From Paenibacillus sp. PL91 (GTDB lineage Bacteria > Bacillota > Bacilli > Paenibacillales > Paenibacillaceae), in contig NZ_JABBYG020000028.1 in NCBI RefSeq assembly GCF_012935325.2, positions 1-61,986 on the forward strand: DNA of 61,986 nt, given 5' to 3'. The notes under the pieces are model-generated. The model made no database searches. It saw nothing but the letters and a program-made list of their open reading frames with translations, and was not told the origin of the DNA. A program made the translations under genes and the position numbers. This document shows positions 41,424 through 50,562 of this stretch, piece after piece (the first letter of the stretch is position 1; the number at the start of each line of letters is the position of its first letter).

Positions 41424-41657
41424 TTACGTTAGGAAGCTGAATAACAAATTACTGAAAGGCTTAAAGATGATAAAGAGCAGGTCGAGCGGATTAAGGATAG
41501 GGAATTGAAGAGACTTCGCTATGCTTAACCCGGTTCCAAGCACGAGCAGGACAGAAAAGAGCCAAAGCTCCCTTTTTAATTTCGCTTTCAACAAAGGGGG
41601 AAATTCGATCATGGCGATGAAAGAGGCTGTTGCCAATATTCCCGTAATCATCCACAT
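41424..41657 (-). CDS. Small two-TM protein, candidate GerD-type receptor subunit
   Basis: 77 residues, two hydrophobic helices (MWMITGILATASFIAMIEFP and LWLFSVLLVLGTGLSIA), inserted between gerC and gerB. Small two-TM 'D' proteins encoded in ger operons are known to modulate receptor activity; the assignment here is by size and position. Confidence 0.65.
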   Translation of the reverse strand: MWMITGILATASFIAMIEFPPLLKAKLKRELWLFSVLLVLGTGLSIAKSLQFPILNPLDLLFIIFKPFSNLLFSFLT

Positions 41658-41661
41658 CCGA

Positions 41662-42858
41662 TTATTCCTCCTTTTCTCTATGGAACGAATTGGATACTGT
41701 TCCGATACGCCTGATCTTTATATCTACCTTTACATTGATCTCCAAGCTTAAAAACTGTTCCTCCCAGTCCTGTTTTAAAGTTTTCCAAGCTGCAGGATTC
41801 GACCGGCGGATGGCTTCGCCAAATCCGAAAATATCAACCTTTAGTCTTTTCTGCGTCTTATGGATGGATTCCAGGATGATTGCCGTTACTTTTTTTTCTG
41901 CGCTTTTTTCGAGCATAACGATCGTTTCTCTTTTTGTAAGATCGATATCGCACTCCACCTCGCCCACGTTTTCTTCCGACTTTATTTCGATGTCAATTTG
42001 CGGTTTTCCATTTTTCACCTTGCCTTTCACATCCGTGTTTGACTTCATGACCTCCACGGCTATATTACCGCCCTCGGGACATGCTAGAGTCCCAACCGTG
42101 TTCCTTACTTTATCCCTGATATAGCTATAACCTTTGCTTTCTTTTTCGTTCAACCATCCGATTAATTTATCTTCTTTGAATACAGCTAAACCCGAATATC
42201 TTAATTTACCCGGGGGCTCTATGTATTCCACGTTTTCCTGGGACTGGCCCTTATTTACGTTAGACACTTTAACAGCCGTTAACACAGGGCTTTTCCCTTC
42301 ACTGATAATGTCCGTAATGAGTTCATCCAAGGTGGTCGTCAAGGTTGGAGCCCATATCTTCTGAGATGTTTGAAGCGAAAGAAATAGTTTGTTTGACGGT
42401 ATTTTCTCAACTGGGGTCAATACCTTCAACACATCCTTGGCAGACGAACCCTTCGCAATAACGATGAAAAAATCCGTTCGCACCTCATGGTCCCGGGAAA
42501 AATGATCGAGAGGTTTCTCAATTCCTTCCCTTGCCAAAGCCTCGCCAATCACGAGCACGCGAAGATGCGCCATATAAATGACCCTGGGACTGATGGTTGT
42601 CATTTTACGTATCGCTTCGAATATAGTGTCCCCGGTTGCTTCATAAACGGTTACCGGCGTACGGTTCCCGCTCGGTTTCGCCGACGCCACTTCTCCCGGA
42701 TTGACTACTTGGGCAGAGACCCGGTATCCTTTCCCTTCTTTATCGATTCCGATCCCTACTGAAATCCCTAGCTCATTCAATTCCCGTCTATTCCAACATC
42801 CCGTTAACAGGTTAAGAAGCAGGAGGCAGCTGATGAAAAAAATCCCCTTGCGTATCAC
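41662..42858 (-). CDS. Ger(x)C family spore germination lipoprotein
   Basis: 398 residues. Signal and lipobox LLLLNLLTGCWNRRELNELGISVGIGIDKEGKGYRVSAQVVNPGE, with the family motif CWNRREL right after the acylated Cys; then VIYMAHLRVLVIGEALAREGIEKPLDHFSRDHEVRTDFFIVIAKG. The C subunit sits on the outer face of the inner spore membrane. Confidence 0.95.
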   Translation of the reverse strand: MIRKGIFFISCLLLLNLLTGCWNRRELNELGISVGIGIDKEGKGYRVSAQVVNPGEVASAKPSGNRTPVTVYEATGDTIFEAIRKMTTISPRVIYMAHLRVLVIGEALAREGIEKPLDHFSRDHEVRTDFFIVIAKGSSAKDVLKVLTPVEKIPSNKLFLSLQTSQKIWAPTLTTTLDELITDIISEGKSPVLTAVKVSNVNKGQSQENVEYIEPPGKLRYSGLAVFKEDKLIGWLNEKESKGYSYIRDKVRNTVGTLACPEGGNIAVEVMKSNTDVKGKVKNGKPQIDIEIKSEENVGEVECDIDLTKRETIVMLEKSAEKKVTAIILESIHKTQKRLKVDIFGFGEAIRRSNPAAWKTLKQDWEEQFLSLEINVKVDIKIRRIGTVSNSFHREKEE

Positions 42859-42884
42859 TATGCCAGCTCCTTTCTTGAGCTTAT

Positions 42885-44456
42885 TTAAGTCTTTGGTTTA
42901 GTGGGCGGGGACATTTGCTCACGAATCACGTTTTTCTGATTAATCAAACGAGGTCTTGAAGTCATAGCCCAGTGGGGAAGGCGAAAAATCGTATCCTTCA
43001 GGTCAGCAGTCACAATAGGAGCAAAAGGACTCATGTAAGGAATACCAAAGGAGCGCAAGCTGCAAAGATGCAGAACAAGAGCAATTAAAGCGACAACTAT
43101 CCCGAAAATGCCGAAGGATGCAGCTAGACCCATAATGGGGAAACGAATCATTCTTATAGAGATTGCCATGCTGTATCCCGTAATGACAAAACTAGATATC
43201 GCGGTAATCGACACGACAATGACCATGGACGCCGATACAATGCCGGCTTCGACCGCCGCTTGTCCAATGACCAGCGTCCCTACGATTGATACGGCTTGTC
43301 CAATCGGCCGCGGCATTCTTATGCCTGCTTCACGCAAAATCTCAAAAGTTACTTCCATCATGAGTGCTTCGATAAAAGCAGGGAAAGGTACGCCTTCCCG
43401 CTGTGCAGCCAAACTGATAAGCAGCTGGGTAGGCAGCAGTTCTTGGTGGAAGGTGGTAATCGCGATATAGATCGCCGGACCAACCATGGCTATAAATAAG
43501 CTTATAAAACGGATGATCCGAAGGAGGGTGCTGATATCCGCGCGCAGGTAATAATCCTCCGCGGTTTGGAAAAACGAAATAAACAAGGTTGGAACGATGA
43601 GAACAAAGGGGGTCCCGTCGACCATAATGGCGATACGACCTTCTAAAAGCTCGGCAGCCGCCACATCGGGCCGCTCGGTGTTATTAATAGTAGGAAAAGG
43701 AGAATAGGGTTCGTCTTGAATCAGTTCTTCAATATATCCTCCTTCCAAGATCCCGTCGATGTTGATTTTATCAAGCCGTTTATGGACTTCTTCAACAATC
43801 TTGTCGTTGACGATACCTTTTATGTACATGATGGCTACATCGGTTTTTGTAACGCTGCCGATTTGTTTTGTTTCCAGCCAAAGGTTCTGGTCTTTAATTT
43901 TTCTGCGGATCATGGCAGTATTTGTGCGCAGCGTTTCGGTGAAGCCTTCCTGCGGGCCTCGAACAACGCTTTGTGCGACAGGCTCGGAGATCCCTCTGCT
44001 TTTCCACCCTTGAGTGCTGGCAGAGATCCCTTGCAAGCAGCCGTCTAATAAAATCACCGTGTCTCCAGATAAAATAGAGTTATACAAAGAGGAGAAATCC
44101 GTAATTTCTTTGTTGTCTCCAATTTGGAGAGCCATGCCTTTTAATGATTCCAAACGATTGTCGCTTTCAGAAAGCTGCTCGATCGGTTCGATTTGTGATT
44201 CCTGCATTAGCGATTCCATAAAAAAATCCGTGATGACTTGTTTATCTGCTAATCCGTCCGTATAAAGTATGGCTGTTTTTGTCTTCTTATCTTTGCCGCT
44301 CCGGATCTCCCGAATAATGATATCCGTGCTGCTGCCGAGATCCATTTTGATCTTTCTTATATTTTCATCGAGACTTGCATACAGCGGTTCCGCTTGCGCG
44401 ATATTTTGTTGTTGACCGCTTTGTCCAGAGGTGTTGAAGTTTCTTTTTAATTTCAT
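42885..44456 (-). CDS. GerA family spore germination protein
   Basis: 523 residues. Cytoplasmic domain of about 270 residues (TAILYTDGLADKQVITDF, LLDGCLQGISASTQGWKSRGISEPVAQSVVRGPQEGFTETLRTNTAMIRRKIKD), then five to six TM helices (GVPFPAFIEALMMEVTFEILREAGIRMPRPIGQAVSIVGTLVIGQAAVEAGIVSA). GerA proteins oligomerise into germinant-gated channels. First ger gene of the A-C-D-B-B operon. Confidence 0.95.
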   Translation of the reverse strand: MKLKRNFNTSGQSGQQQNIAQAEPLYASLDENIRKIKMDLGSSTDIIIREIRSGKDKKTKTAILYTDGLADKQVITDFFMESLMQESQIEPIEQLSESDNRLESLKGMALQIGDNKEITDFSSLYNSILSGDTVILLDGCLQGISASTQGWKSRGISEPVAQSVVRGPQEGFTETLRTNTAMIRRKIKDQNLWLETKQIGSVTKTDVAIMYIKGIVNDKIVEEVHKRLDKINIDGILEGGYIEELIQDEPYSPFPTINNTERPDVAAAELLEGRIAIMVDGTPFVLIVPTLFISFFQTAEDYYLRADISTLLRIIRFISLFIAMVGPAIYIAITTFHQELLPTQLLISLAAQREGVPFPAFIEALMMEVTFEILREAGIRMPRPIGQAVSIVGTLVIGQAAVEAGIVSASMVIVVSITAISSFVITGYSMAISIRMIRFPIMGLAASFGIFGIVVALIALVLHLCSLRSFGIPYMSPFAPIVTADLKDTIFRLPHWAMTSRPRLINQKNVIREQMSPPTKPKT

Positions 44457-44507
44457 AGTTATATTTCCTCGCGATCTCTTGTATACGGCGTCGTAACGAA
44501 GAAAGGC

Positions 44508-45365
44508 CTATTCCTTCCTTAATACCGGACCGATGGAAAGGCGTTTACTCACCTCCATGGCGATCTTCAAAATAACCATAGGCATAACAATATAATAAAT
44601 CGGATCCCACCACACAAGGCTATACAGTAGGCCAACTGCATTCAGAGTGATTGTAACTAATGCTGCAAAAGCTGAAACAAACACATATTTCAACCATTTA
44701 TATTTCCAATGGAGGTTGACCGTGATCACCAGGAGCAGACTCAAGCACATATAATAAACGGCGGAAAAAGCCGTTGTATCATGAGCCAGGTTAACGAACC
44801 AGCCTGGACGGTAATATCTGTTGTTCAGCAGCATAATAGGCAGAATATGCAAGGTGCCTGTAATGGGACCAATAATGAACATCAGGATCATAAAGTGAAT
44901 GGCTCCTTTTAAGGGTTGTAACAATTTGAGGTGCAGCATTTTAGCCGTAGCAAAAAATACGGGAAGGCCCAATGCCGTATAGCTAAGGCGCCACCAATTG
45001 TGAGAATAGATGTGTAGGTATAGAAATAACAATTCAATACCTACGAATAGGCCTGTAAAAACAAACAACCAAATCCACCGTAATCGAAAAACGGCAATGA
45101 AGGCTGCTGCCGAAGGCAAAGCTAACGCATTGGATGCAATCGCTCCCATATTACTATCATAATAAGGCTCATCAGCTAAAAATTTAGGGAAGTATTGATA
45201 GCTGCCCAAGAAAATATAAATGATAGCTTCAATAAAGTAACCGAGACCTATCATAAAAAAAAACAGCATTAGGCTTCGCTTGTTTCTTTTTTTCAGACAT
45301 ACATAACCTAGAAGAAGAAGGCTTAGAATCCCTAATCCCAGATACCAATACGAATTAAAGTGCAT
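44508..45365 (-). CDS. Polytopic membrane protein upstream of the ger operon
   Basis: 285 residues with about eight hydrophobic helices; no conserved motif that I can name. Segments such as NRRELN-like are absent, so it is not a Ger subunit. It lies 51 bp upstream of gerA on the same strand and may be co-transcribed. Its first 18 codons lie within a 54-bp sequence duplicated at 35901-35954. Confidence 0.65.
   Translation of the reverse strand: MHFNSYWYLGLGILSLLLLGYVCLKKRNKRSLMLFFFMIGLGYFIEAIIYIFLGSYQYFPKFLADEPYYDSNMGAIASNALALPSAAAFIAVFRLRWIWLFVFTGLFVGIELLFLYLHIYSHNWWRLSYTALGLPVFFATAKMLHLKLLQPLKGAIHFMILMFIIGPITGTLHILPIMLLNNRYYRPGWFVNLAHDTTAFSAVYYMCLSLLLVITVNLHWKYKWLKYVFVSAFAALVTITLNAVGLLYSLVWWDPIYYIVMPMVILKIAMEVSKRLSIGPVLRKE
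45302..45355 (-). repeat. 54-bp direct repeat, right copy
   Basis: Identical to 35901-35954 in the same orientation. Together they bracket the spore and germination block. Confidence 0.9.
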
Positions 45366-45545
45366 GGTTACACCTCATAACGAGAATATTTCTTTATTAT
45401 GGTTTCATTGCTTGTTTTTATACCCATTTACAGTTATGGATAAGTTTTCAGATGTTCGTTTGTATGAAATTTCAGGAAATAGAATAAAGAAAAGTCGATG
45501 AGGTAAATATAAAAAAAGAAAAAATATGAAAACGATGGTGGATAT

Positions 45546-46043
45546 ATGCATGTAGCGATTTGTCTATTTACGATTTTCTCCGTTTGGCGTTGGGGTGACT
45601 GGCAAAATTGGCGAAAATATCACGCGACTATGTTCTACATAGTGGCAGGCGGATTATTATACGAGTATTTAACTAAAGGCCATACACTTTGGAGTTTTCA
45701 TCCGGATTTTCTATATAATCAGCAAATGACTGTCATTGTATATGCTTTTGTTACGATGCCGCTTAGCGTTCTGCTCTTCTTGTCCCGATTCCCGCAAACA
45801 ATAAAGAAGCAGCTTATTTATTTAACCAAATGGCTGTTGATTTACACGATTGCAGAAATCATTTTGCAGTACTTTGGACGAATCTCTTATCAAAACGGAT
45901 GGAGCTTATTTCATTCGTTCTTATTTGATATCATGATGTTTCCAATGTTGATCTTTCATCATAAGAGGCCTCTGTTGGCCTATCTGGTTTCTATCGTAAT
46001 CGTAGTACTATTAATGCATTGGTTTGATGTTCCGATGAGTTAA
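45546..46043 (+). CDS. CBO0543-family membrane protein
   Basis: 165 residues with five hydrophobic helices. WRWGDWQNWRKYHATMFYIVAGGLLYEYLTKGHTLWSFHPDFL matches the CBO0543 pattern common in spore-forming Bacillota. Function unknown. Divergent from the ger-linked membrane gene. Confidence 0.75.
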   Translation: MHVAICLFTIFSVWRWGDWQNWRKYHATMFYIVAGGLLYEYLTKGHTLWSFHPDFLYNQQMTVIVYAFVTMPLSVLLFLSRFPQTIKKQLIYLTKWLLIYTIAEIILQYFGRISYQNGWSLFHSFLFDIMMFPMLIFHHKRPLLAYLVSIVIVVLLMHWFDVPMS

Positions 46044-46131
46044 CCTTTTTGCAGCGGGGATGTTATTATAAACATATAGGCATGCGAAACATCGTCCATA
46101 TTGATATCATTAAGAATCGGGGAATGTAAGG

Positions 46132-46405
46132 ATGATGAGCAAGAAAAGAAAGCAGGCAGCGTCATCCGCGGCAAAAGCTGCGCCGAAAGGTGAAAAGGAC
46201 AATAAGCGGCCTCAGCCTGCGGAAAAACGCTCACCCTTACTGGGTGGTTGTAGAGGACGGAGAAGGTGGAGAAATTCATGCGGTATGCTTTGACTCGAAT
46301 GCATTTATATATTGGCTTAACCATGTGAAATATAAAAAAGGGAAGAATGTTGCAAAATTAATAGATAAACCATCAATTCAATCGAGAAAGAAAATCAGGT
46401 TTTAA
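46132..46405 (+). pseudogene. Unknown small protein with frameshift
   Basis: MSKKRKQAASSAAKAAPKGEKDNKRPQPAEKR (basic, low complexity) in one frame, then HPYWVVVEDGEGGEIHAVCFDSNAFIYWLNHVKYKKGKNVAKLI in the next. A one-base shift near 46,225 separates them. About 90 residues when joined. Confidence 0.5.
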
Positions 46406-46415
46406 TGACATTAAA

Positions 46416-46505
46416 GTTCAACTAACGGGACACGATAGTTCAATAAAAACACGGAAGCAGCCGACCACAATGATCGGCTGCTTCATTACGCTAACGGGCA
46501 GCATT
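46416..46505 (+). repeat. Complete R1 element
   Basis: Hairpin A TTCAACTAACG / CGATAGTTCAA, middle identical to the 1,596 copy, hairpin B left arm CGCTAACGGGCAG with a lost right arm. An outlying copy 17 kb from the main array. Confidence 0.9.
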
Positions 46506-46540
46506 CCTATTATGAAGAAATACGAGGTTTGAGAAACAAA

Positions 46541-46613
46541 AAGACTCCTTGGTATGATGTTAACGGGTCCAGGACGCTGGCCGGCTACTTGATCCAAATA
46601 CAAACCAAGGAGA
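46541..46613 (+). ncRNA. Possible bridge-RNA-like leader of a degraded IS110 element
   Basis: CTCCTTGGT / ACCAAGGAG close a stem-loop of about 70 nt just before the IS110 transposase remnant. IS110 elements encode a structured guide RNA in a non-coding end; only position and pairing support this. Confidence 0.3.
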
Positions 46614-46620
46614 CTACAAG

Positions 46621-46932
46621 ATGCATTCTACTCAAAATGAACGAATTAATCAAATCACTTCTTCTACCTTAATTGTCGGAGTCGACATTGCTAAATTCAA
46701 ACATGTGGCCAGGGCACAAGACTACCGCGGTGTCGAGTTCGGGAAGCCCATCATATTTTAAAATAATCGAGAAGGTTTTGAGGTATTCGTTAGTTGGTTC
46801 CAAAAGGATTGCTGCGGGAACAGGGGTTCCAGGACGCCATCGTCGGCATGGAGCCGACCGGTCACTACTGGTTAAACCTTGCTCATTATCTTAGAGAGCA
46901 GCAAGTTAACTATGGTGTTGTAAATCCTCTGC
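46621..46932 (+). pseudogene. IS110-family transposase, N-terminal remnant
   Basis: MHSTQNERINQITSSTLIVGVDIAKFKHVARAQ contains the first Asp of the RuvC-like DEDD domain (GVDIAK). A TAA at 46,759, then a frameshift, then IVGMEPTGHYWLNLAHYL, where MEPTGHYW is diagnostic. It stops after NPLQV. Different lineage from the intact copy at 60,391. Confidence 0.85.
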
Positions 46933-46955
46933 AAGTTAGAGGGATTTCTCCCTTT
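46922..46955 (+). terminator. Terminator-like hairpin after the IS110 remnant
   Basis: AAATCCTCT / AGAGGGATTT followed by CTCCCTTTTTG. 46,950-47,120 contains a short minus-strand fragment (GRGTFTRLNDGFVNIKDF) that I cannot assign. Confidence 0.5.
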
Positions 46956-47121
46956 TTGTTTTGTATAACGACAAGGCTTTTCGCCGTTAGACCCGTTAAG
47001 TGTCTACCAGTGCTTACTTTGCTAAAAGGAGTGCCTTCTGTAAAAGCAACAACACCGGTTGTTTGGAAATCTTTAATATTGACAAAGCCATCATTGAGTC
47101 TTGTAAATGTTCCTCTGCCGT

Positions 47122-48015
47122 TTACTTTGATACAGGAAGGTTCCCAACCTCAACTCCTCGATTCCGTGCAGTCCAAATTAGCATAGGTATGGAGATCAGA
47201 AGACTGACCACAACCGGAACAATAGAGCCCTCAAGTCCAAAATCGCCACCTGTGAGAAGTGCGGCACCGTTCACCTTTACAGTAAATAGACCGGCAGCAG
47301 AGTGTCCAGAAACAGGAATGCCAAGCAAGCCTTCAATGGCATTCCAAGCAAAATGCAGTCCCATGGTAAACCACAAGTTCCGCCGCCACAAGAAGGCGGC
47401 TCCGAGCAGAACACCTGCTTCCAGGGCTATGGCGAACGCGCTATATAATGTTGCCCCTGTATTTCCAAGATGGGCAACTCCAAAGAATAGAGAGGTCACA
47501 GCGAGTGCGAGCGGTTTCCCCCCCAGTTTATCAATGGCTTGAAACATAAGTCCACGAAAGATAAGTTCCTCGACAATGGCTGCTCCTAAAGCTGCTTCAA
47601 TGGAGGATATTAGAACAGAACTCGTATCCGCAGAACTTGCCCATTGAAAGGAATAACCTCCCAGAGCCATAATAATAAAAGCGGACCCTGTGATAAAGAT
47701 TGTCCCGGTTAGTACGCCCAGGACAGTTTCAATCCCTGCGCGCTGTCTAGATATCTCTGGAGTGGACCGCCGGGCCAGGTATGTCAGCGTGAACTTATAA
47801 ACCAAGATGGCCAGAAATCCCATCACTAGTGTAAAAACAAGGGAAATCATCCCCTCTACTTGCTCTGTCAGCCGCCGGAATAACGTATCTATGAGAACAA
47901 TTCCGATAGCCCCCACAATCATCCAGACGATTGGAAAGCGCCAAAATGAACTCCGAGCACTTAAATTCCTGCCATTCTGCAGCATCTCTTTATTTTCGGA
48001 CATTTTTTTCTTCAT
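47122..48015 (-). CDS. CPBP-family intramembrane metalloprotease
   Basis: 297 residues, eight hydrophobic helices. Active-site motifs in order: EELIFRGLMF (EExxxR), FFGVAHLGN (FxxxH), HFAWNAIEG (HxxxN). Related to Abi/CAAX-processing and bacteriocin self-immunity proteases. Next to a two-component system on the same strand, which may regulate it. Confidence 0.9.
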   Translation of the reverse strand: MKKKMSENKEMLQNGRNLSARSSFWRFPIVWMIVGAIGIVLIDTLFRRLTEQVEGMISLVFTLVMGFLAILVYKFTLTYLARRSTPEISRQRAGIETVLGVLTGTIFITGSAFIIMALGGYSFQWASSADTSSVLISSIEAALGAAIVEELIFRGLMFQAIDKLGGKPLALAVTSLFFGVAHLGNTGATLYSAFAIALEAGVLLGAAFLWRRNLWFTMGLHFAWNAIEGLLGIPVSGHSAAGLFTVKVNGAALLTGGDFGLEGSIVPVVVSLLISIPMLIWTARNRGVEVGNLPVSK

Positions 48016-48118
48016 GTCTTACATCGCTTCCTTTGTTGTTTGATGTTATGAGTATAGGCTGAAAAAGTCATAAAGAGACAGTGCGCTTTTGTCATCATTT
48101 ATTCTATGGCTATATTCA

Positions 48119-48170
48119 AAAAAAGCCGGCAACCCTAATAGGTTACCAGCTTATTGGGGATCGGCTTTTT
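48119..48170 (-). terminator. Terminator of the two-component operon
   Basis: AAAAGCCG..CGGCTTTTT stem spanning 48121-48170; on the minus strand it follows the response regulator stop. Confidence 0.6.
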
Positions 48171-48813
48171 AATGATCCATGATTCCCGAATCTCGGGCTT
48201 TACGGGCGGCCTCCCGCCTTCCTTTCACATTCAGCTTCGAATAAATCGTTGAGATATAATTTTTAACCGTCCCTTCACTAAGATACAGCGCCTCGGCAAT
48301 GTCTTGATTACGCAGGCCAGAAGCCAGCTTATGCAGCACTTCTATTTCACGGGCAGTGAGCCCGAATTCATTATTTTTCGCAGGGGTGGTATTGTTGATG
48401 CTCTTGATCATTTTACTCGCCATTTCCTGCGAGATTAAAGTCCCTCCCGCCTGAACCACCCGTATGCCTGCAGCCAGGTCTTTGGGATGAAGGGCTTTGA
48501 GCAGATATCCTTCTGCTCCATAGCTTAACGCCGCTAACACATATTCTACTTCCTTATAGGAAGTCAGCATGATGATTTTGGTTGCAGGTATTCGTTCTTT
48601 AATCAGGGCCGTTGCGGCAACGCCGTCCATGACTGGCATATTGATATCCATCAACACAATATCCGGCATAAACTGCTCGCAGCCCTTTATGGCTTCTTCC
48701 CCATTCTTGGCTAAACCGACAATTTCCAAATCCTCTTCCATGGACAGGACGATATGTAAGCTCTCGAGAATTAACTCTTGATCATCAGCAAGCAGCACTT
48801 TAATTTTCACCAT
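48169..48813 (-). CDS. NarL/LuxR-type response regulator
   Basis: 214 residues. Receiver: VLLADDQELI, phospho-Asp in DIVLMDINMPVMDG, KxxxP-like switch YLLKALHP. Output HTH: LTAREIEVLHKLASGLRNQDIAEALYLSEGTVKNYISTIYSKLNVKGRREA. Overlaps the kinase gene by 14 bp; they form a pair. Confidence 0.95.
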   Translation of the reverse strand: MVKIKVLLADDQELILESLHIVLSMEEDLEIVGLAKNGEEAIKGCEQFMPDIVLMDINMPVMDGVAATALIKERIPATKIIMLTSYKEVEYVLAALSYGAEGYLLKALHPKDLAAGIRVVQAGGTLISQEMASKMIKSINNTTPAKNNEFGLTAREIEVLHKLASGLRNQDIAEALYLSEGTVKNYISTIYSKLNVKGRREAARKARDSGIMDH

Positions 48814-49975
48814 GCGGCATCACTCCCTTCAGCGGGATTTCACATCTGACTTCGGTTATCACTGGAGTTCCCTCCCCAGATGATAGGTGTAGGCTGCCTC
48901 CCAACCGCTCAACCCGATGTTTCATCGTGGTCAAGCCGAAGCCATAATTTAGCTTGTCGATCGGTTTGCCGTTATTTCGAACGGACAATTGCAGATTGCT
49001 CTCAGAAAATCTAAGCTCCAGATGCAGTTGAGAAGCTTTTCCATGCTTTAGTGCGTTTGTAAAGGATTCCTGGATGACCCGAAGGATCGCTTGCCGTACT
49101 TCAAAACGTATGGACCGCTCTGTCCCCGGCAGACTCAAAGTCAGGGCCGTACCCGTGTGCTCTCGGAAACGGGCCACAAGGGATTCAACCTGTCGGATCA
49201 GACTTGATTCCTCTTCTTCCCCCATCTCGTGTACGATGTTCCTCATTTCGTCCAGATTTTTCTCAGCCAATGTTCTTAAGCGAATTAACCGATCTTTGGC
49301 CTCGGCAGGCTTGCTATCCATAAGGGTAATAGAAGCATCAAGGCTCAGAATGAGTGAGATAAAGGAATGCCCCAGTGTATCATGAAGCTCCTTGGACATG
49401 CGGTTGCGCTCTTCAAGCAAAGTCATTTTCTCGATCTCGGCCGAGTAGTGAGTTAACAGTTTATTTTGATGCTCTACATCGGCTACCAGTTTATTCTTCT
49501 GATAATACGCATTGGCTACGAAGCTTGCCCACATACCGATGAAGCAGAACAGCAGATTGTCTGTTCCGATACTTAGGGTTTGCTCCCAAGATAATCTTAG
49601 GTAAGACTGAAAGGAAAAAGGAATGAAAACAAGTAAGGGAATGATCAAAAGGGTTTGCTTAGTCAATAAGTACCCCATTGTAAGACTCGGCAGCAAATAG
49701 TCCGCTTTTGAAGTCAGATCAGGATGAATGACAGAATTCACATAATAAGAACCGCCAAGCAATAGCTCCAGTATGCAAAACCAGACTTTGTTCATCCGGC
49801 GCCCAGGAAACCAGAACAGCAAAGGGACGACAAGGGCTATGCTCAGCCAGATCACGTTTAATAACGTTCGGTTCGAAAACTCACTTACTGCCAGAACCCG
49901 GGACAACAGCAAAATATAATGATATAAACGAAGAGCGAATAAACCCCAATCCATGAAAGATAATATTTTTCTCAT
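48800..49975 (-). CDS. HisKA_3 sensor histidine kinase
   Basis: 391 residues. Five to six TM helices in residues 10-155, a short coiled linker, dimerisation and phospho-acceptor RNRMSKELHDTLGHSFISL, then HATPase (ESFTNALKHGKASQL, NYGFGLTTMKHRVERLGG). DesK/LiaS-like class without an extracellular domain, typical of membrane-stress sensing. Confidence 0.94.
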   Translation of the reverse strand: MRKILSFMDWGLFALRLYHYILLLSRVLAVSEFSNRTLLNVIWLSIALVVPLLFWFPGRRMNKVWFCILELLLGGSYYVNSVIHPDLTSKADYLLPSLTMGYLLTKQTLLIIPLLVFIPFSFQSYLRLSWEQTLSIGTDNLLFCFIGMWASFVANAYYQKNKLVADVEHQNKLLTHYSAEIEKMTLLEERNRMSKELHDTLGHSFISLILSLDASITLMDSKPAEAKDRLIRLRTLAEKNLDEMRNIVHEMGEEEESSLIRQVESLVARFREHTGTALTLSLPGTERSIRFEVRQAILRVIQESFTNALKHGKASQLHLELRFSESNLQLSVRNNGKPIDKLNYGFGLTTMKHRVERLGGSLHLSSGEGTPVITEVRCEIPLKGVMPHGEN

Positions 49976-50248
49976 ATCATCATCTTACAGGAAATCTAAA
50001 GGGTGAATAATAAAAGATTTCTCAAATACAGTTTAAACGAAAAGGCTTAGAGGATAGAAAGGCAGATACTGTCGAAGGAGAAAAACTTATACCATTTGTC
50101 ATAACGGACAAGAACATGTACCAATTACCGATTAGATATCTAAGGGGAAGTGGCAGGTCTTTTTTACGTTGCCGCCAAGGTGGGATTACGGGCAAGCCAC
50201 GAATCTTCATTGGTCAGATTCTAATATGTGATGGGACAGGACAAGAGC

Positions 50249-50495
50249 ATTATTCCATTCAATGCTCTCAGCGTGGTGGTAGAAAGCGCGTTCGGTCTCA
50301 TCAAGAGCAATCGCTTGTTCCCTCGGTTCTTCTGAAAGGCGCTAAGGAGGTTCTCACTAACTTTTTTTTTGGGGGGCTTTGGCCCACAATTTCATGAGGG
50401 TAGCGGCATCGGCCTCGCTGCTTTCATACACAAGGGCAAGAGTTCAAAAAGTTGGGCGGAAAACATTCTGCTTCTCCGCTCAACTTTTCATTTAG
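50249..50495 (+). pseudogene. IS1182-family transposase, C-terminal remnant
   Basis: IIPFNALSVVVESAFGLIKSNRLFPRFF, then after frameshifts AKEVLTNF and LAHNFMRVAASASLLSYTRARVQK. The ESAFGxIKxN..RF pattern is the end of the DDE domain of IS1182-like transposases. 49,980-50,248 shows no gene that I can support. Confidence 0.6.
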
Positions 50496-50562
50496 GACTT
50501 ATTGACAGCGATTTTTTTAATTATCGCTTGTCTTTGCTCTACGACTAATCTCCCAAGTCCGA

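Noticed and set aside
1542..46603. Recurrent minus-strand frames reading KQPIIVVGCFRVFIELSCPVS
   Set aside because: They are translations of the reverse strand of the R1 GC hairpin and hairpin A, found at each complete copy; not genes.
50022..50210. Minus-strand 62-codon frame upstream of the IS1182 remnant
   Set aside because: No start signal and no coherent domain; likely part of transposon debris.
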